Source of the DNA: an uncultured Bacteriovoracaceae bacterium
GTDB lineage: Bacteria; Bdellovibrionota; Bacteriovoracia; Bacteriovoracales; Bacteriovoracaceae
NCBI GenBank assembly: GCA_913053615.1
Contig: CAJXHA010000002.1
Coordinates: 1-36,213, forward strand
DNA: 36,213 bases
Direction: 5' to 3'
Each line of letters opens with the position of its first letter. The stretch's first letter is position 1. Positions 33,243-36,213 of the stretch are shown here, piece after piece. The notes beneath the pieces were generated by a model, which saw only the letters and a list, made by a program, of their open reading frames with translations, had not been told where the DNA came from and ran no database searches. The translations under genes were made by a program, and so were the position numbers.

Positions 33243-34850
33243 TTAAGACTCCTTATCCAGATCTATTAACTCAAAGCTCTCACAAGCACTTACTGTACAA
33301 GTAGAAATGACACCAATTCGATTTTCTTTTAAAAGATCTATTATCATATTACGCTCTCTCTCTGAGAAAACTTTAAATGTTGGGGTAAGAACCAGAAAAA
33401 GTGGTCTAAAGAGGATGGCACGTATTATCTCTAGTTTAAGAATACTCTTATAGCTTAATGGTGAACCATCAGAATTTAATGTTGTTTGCAGGCCTTGATC
33501 AAGAATTGCAATGGAATTATCTAGTTCTATCTTTTCTAAAAGTTCATTGAGAAATTTCACATCAATATCTTCTTTTAATAATAAGTTCTCTTCAATACTG
33601 GCCCTAATAATTTCAGGTCTCTCTAAGAGGTAAAAATTTCGAATCATCAGATAATCAGTGCGATCGATATCACTGATACACTTAATATGAAAATGACCTC
33701 TTACTATTCGACGATAACCTTTAAGAAGTGCAATAAATGTATTGATCTTCGCATTGTCCTTAGAGGTTATTAAGTAATAATTATGAGGCTCTAATTGAAA
33801 ATTAAATGTGTAGATCTCACCAGAGTTATTTTTAACTTGTAATTCATTAAGGTGAATACGATTAGACATAATAATCGAAGACTCAGTATCTTCAATTTCA
33901 TAAAAGATATTTAATTTATCTAGGGCCGCAGTTAAGTCATACATTTTTTCTAAGATTTTTCCAAACTTAGTTAAACTCGTTAGAATCAGAGTCACGATAA
34001 TTTCAGCAGCTACTAATTGTCCCATGGATAATTGTCCAATAACAACTAGATAACCACCTACACCAAGAACAAAGGCACTTAAAAAAGCATAGAGGATAAA
34101 GAGGCCCATAATCTGAGAGAAAAGATAACGGAAGTGAGTCTTTCTCGCTTTGAGGTATTGAAAAGTATACTCCTCTGACTTTGTTAGTGCAAAACTCGCA
34201 TGTCTTCTAAATAGTGTGTGAATACGACTAATTTCATTAATCCAATTTCCCATATCATACTTTGCATAAGACTCATTGATAGCGGATTTAATAGCGGCTT
34301 TTCCTAGTAGCTTCCAGATTAAAATTAATGAGACGATCAGTATTAAATCAAAAATTAAGAAGTATGGGTGATACAATGAAATAAGTATCATACCAACAAA
34401 TAATTGGAGTGAAATGAAAACTCCGTCAGAAAGAATAGTCGTCATACTTTTTTGAACTGTCATAATGTCATAGTAACGATGACTTAAGTTATTCTGGTTT
34501 ATTTTATTAAGCTTTTTAATATTACTGCTAAGAATTTTTTCTACAATGGTTAAACTCATCTTTGCAAAGAAATGCTGTTGAAAAAACTCGAGAGTCTTTA
34601 AAAGCAAAGCATTTAAGAAAACATTTATTCCAAGGATAAAGAGTAGTAAAAAAGAAAGGACAATAATAGGTTGAAGTAAAACGCCAAAAGTAACCGTATT
34701 AACTAAGCTTTGCACTGATACTGGTATTGCCAGAGAGATTAAACTTAGAAAGATCGATAAAATGATAACAGAGCTATAATAAGGCCTTTCTGACTTTAAG
34801 AGCTTCCAAACTATTTCAAAGTAATTTTTTTCATTATTCATAAGACTCAC
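33243..34850 (-). CDS. ABC exporter-like protein with degenerate nucleotide-binding domain
   Basis: A 535-residue protein with the layout of a type I secretion ABC exporter but without the Cys-peptidase domain. Six membrane segments (about 27-47, 57-85, 138-158, 162-182, 247-270, 278-292) form an exporter domain. The rest aligns in order with an ABC ATPase, yet every catalytic motif is altered. Walker A is SKDNAKINTF (363-372), without the Gly-rich loop or GKS/T. The Q-loop Gln is Arg (about 404). LSGGQ is LSYKS. Walker B/Glu is LVLTPTF (486-492), lacking both acids. The H-loop reads ISTCTV. The C-domain helices and GLQTTLNSDG segment are preserved. The frame is intact and the gene is tightly packed between neighbours, so it is probably functional. 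It may need a separate ATPase or work without ATP. Confidence 0.8.
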   Translation of the reverse strand: MSLMNNEKNYFEIVWKLLKSERPYYSSVIILSIFLSLISLAIPVSVQSLVNTVTFGVLLQPIIVLSFLLLFILGINVFLNALLLKTLEFFQQHFFAKMSLTIVEKILSSNIKKLNKINQNNLSHRYYDIMTVQKSMTTILSDGVFISLQLFVGMILISLYHPYFLIFDLILIVSLILIWKLLGKAAIKSAINESYAKYDMGNWINEISRIHTLFRRHASFALTKSEEYTFQYLKARKTHFRYLFSQIMGLFILYAFLSAFVLGVGGYLVVIGQLSMGQLVAAEIIVTLILTSLTKFGKILEKMYDLTAALDKLNIFYEIEDTESSIIMSNRIHLNELQVKNNSGEIYTFNFQLEPHNYYLITSKDNAKINTFIALLKGYRRIVRGHFHIKCISDIDRTDYLMIRNFYLLERPEIIRASIEENLLLKEDIDVKFLNELLEKIELDNSIAILDQGLQTTLNSDGSPLSYKSILKLEIIRAILFRPLFLVLTPTFKVFSERERNMIIDLLKENRIGVISTCTVSACESFELIDLDKES

Positions 34851-36179
34851 TTATTTAATACTAACTGTTTTTATATTAACAAACTCTCTTATGCCTTCTT
34901 CGCTGAGTTCTCTACCAATACCTGAAAGCTTTTCTCCGCCAAAGGGGAGGCGAGGGTCACTTTTCACAAAGTGATTAACAAAGACAGAGCCAGCTTGAAG
35001 TTCATTAATAAAATACTCAATGCACTCTTCATTTTTTGTGAAGATAGCACTACCAAGTCCAAATTCAGATAAGTTGGCAAGGATAATGGCCTCATCACTA
35101 TTTTTAAACTTTGAAACAACAGCAACTGGTCCAAACATTTCCTCTTTAAAGGCAGTATGTTCTGGAGTTACATCTTTAAGTATGGTTGCAGGGTAATAGG
35201 CAGATTCTTCATTTGTTATTTCACCACCTATAACAAGCTTTGCACCTTCTTGGATGGATTGAATTACTTGTTGATGGATATCATCACGAAAATCTTTAGA
35301 GGCCATAGGACCTAATTCTTTCTGCTTAGTTTGAGAAGTTAATTTCTCTATAAATGAATCATAAATTGTTTCTTGAACCAGTAGTCTTTTAGCAGCAATA
35401 CAGCTTTGACCACAATTTAGAAATCTTCCCTGAACGATATTTTCAACAGCATCATCAAGATCTGCATCTTCAAAAACGATATATGGGTCAGAACCACCAA
35501 GTTCTAGGACGGTACTAATCAGTTTTTTAGAAGTTTGTTGAATGACCTTTAACCCCGCTGGAGTCGAACCGGTTAAGCTCACTCCTTGAATTAATTCAGA
35601 CTCTAGAACAGATTCCATGTTCTTACCACTCACTAAGAGTGTTCTAAATATATCTGCTGGTGCATTTATGGACTTAAATAATTCTTCAATGGCGAGAGCA
35701 CAACCTGAAACATTAGAAGCATGTTTTAAGAGAGCAGTGTTACCACTAGCAATACAAGGAGTGAGAAAACGAAAGACCTGCCAGAAAGGAAAGTTCCAAG
35801 GCATAATTGCTAGGTGTACTCCTTTTGGTGAGTATCGAATAAAACTCTTAGAGGCATCAGTTTTTATGGTTTTATCTGCTAGAAAAGTCTTCGCGTTCTC
35901 AGCATAATAGCGACAAACCCAAGCACACTTTTCGATTTCGCCTACGCCTTCACTTTTTAATTTACCCATCTCATTATGCATAAGCTCAGAAAGCTTTTCT
36001 TTTTCTTTCTCTAATTGATCTGCGAGTTGATTTAATAATTTTGAGCGTTCTGTATGAGTGCTCTTTTTCCATTGTTCAAAACGATGATGTGATTTTTGAA
36101 TAATTCCCTTAATCTCATCCTGATTCATCTCTTGGAAAGTATTAATGACTTCTAAATTATGTGGATTTACAGACTTCAT
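34851..36179 (-). CDS. NAD(P)+-dependent aldehyde dehydrogenase (succinate-semialdehyde type)
   Basis: A 442-residue ALDH-superfamily enzyme. Catalytic E226 in LELGGSD and C260 in NCGQSC; cofactor segment MPWNFPFWQVFRF (126-138) and the GSTPAG turn (204-209). The C-terminal EEMFGPVAVV and LPFGGEKLSGIGRELSEEGIREFVN are intact. The shorter length and SGIGRELSEEGIREFVN ending resemble the GabD2/Sad class, which oxidises succinate semialdehyde and similar short aldehydes. The exporter gene begins directly after its stop codon (no gap), so it heads the operon ALDH-exporter-adaptor-channel. The ribosome binding site is weak, and its promoter is beyond or at the right edge. Confidence 0.9.
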   Translation of the reverse strand: MKSVNPHNLEVINTFQEMNQDEIKGIIQKSHHRFEQWKKSTHTERSKLLNQLADQLEKEKEKLSELMHNEMGKLKSEGVGEIEKCAWVCRYYAENAKTFLADKTIKTDASKSFIRYSPKGVHLAIMPWNFPFWQVFRFLTPCIASGNTALLKHASNVSGCALAIEELFKSINAPADIFRTLLVSGKNMESVLESELIQGVSLTGSTPAGLKVIQQTSKKLISTVLELGGSDPYIVFEDADLDDAVENIVQGRFLNCGQSCIAAKRLLVQETIYDSFIEKLTSQTKQKELGPMASKDFRDDIHQQVIQSIQEGAKLVIGGEITNEESAYYPATILKDVTPEHTAFKEEMFGPVAVVSKFKNSDEAIILANLSEFGLGSAIFTKNEECIEYFINELQAGSVFVNHFVKSDPRLPFGGEKLSGIGRELSEEGIREFVNIKTVSIK

Positions 36180-36213
36180 TTTAATATATCTTTTAATTTT
36201 AGAATTCTTTTCT

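Noticed and set aside
33243-34850. Exporter gene regarded as a pseudogene because of lost ATPase motifs
   Set aside because: The frame is complete, the motif positions are replaced without stops or frameshifts, and spacing to both neighbours is that of a working operon.
35617-35907. 96-codon plus-strand frame inside the aldehyde dehydrogenase gene
   Set aside because: Antisense shadow of a gene with all catalytic residues.

Overview
The window is about 36 kb of AT-rich, tightly packed chromosome from a Gram-negative bacterium. Outer-membrane genes are present: an Mla-type lipid transport set, an LptE-like lipoprotein, a TolC-type channel and a probable L,D-transpeptidase. A complete Na+-translocating NADH:quinone reductase (Nqr) operon points to a sodium-based, probably marine lifestyle. 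The low GC, the histone H1-like protein, the very long MlaD and the gene mix resemble Bacteriovoracales (Halobacteriovorax-like relatives of Bdellovibrio). That placement is inference, because there is no rRNA or other marker gene here. I see no tRNA, rRNA, CRISPR array, insertion sequence or phage gene, and no gene-free stretch longer than about 230 bases.

Region 1 (1-4156, minus strand): a histone H1-like protein, a DUF177/YceD protein, a GT-C membrane protein, ribosomal protein L32 (rpmF) and fabH, which runs off the left edge. This is a modified yceD-rpmF-(plsX)-fabH cluster: a membrane protein gene sits between yceD and rpmF, and plsX is absent. rpmF has its own promoter, and a strong terminator separates it from fabH. 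Region 2 (4222-12959, plus): shikimate kinase, a pseudo-receiver/coiled-coil protein, alanine racemase, mlaE-mlaF-mlaD, a GYF-domain membrane protein, an unknown protein probably joined to it by frameshifting on ten A residues, and a TrmN6-like methyltransferase. Region 3 (12936-15153): a DciA-like protein on minus, then lptE-holA on plus in the order known from many Gram-negative bacteria.

Region 4 (15150-18923, minus): a small membrane protein, BolA, CGFS monothiol glutaredoxin, a HemY-like protoporphyrinogen oxidase and a second GT-C protein, almost without gaps; this looks like an Fe-S/heme set. Region 5 (18976-23026): a DinG helicase with an N-terminal exonuclease domain, a small secreted protein and an unrecognised minus-strand gene. 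Region 6 (23053-29104): nqrABCDEF with a candidate promoter and FNR-like site upstream; downstream lie a perfect 18-bp inverted repeat and a terminator. Region 7 (29186-36179): a secreted L,D-transpeptidase-like protein, then a minus-strand set of aldehyde dehydrogenase, ABC exporter, HlyD-type adaptor and TolC-type channel.

The two most interesting points are the ABC exporter, whose nucleotide-binding domain has lost every catalytic motif although the gene is intact and sits in a complete tripartite operon, and the A10 tract at 11207-11216, where a -1 shift would join two reading frames into one 659-residue transmembrane protein.
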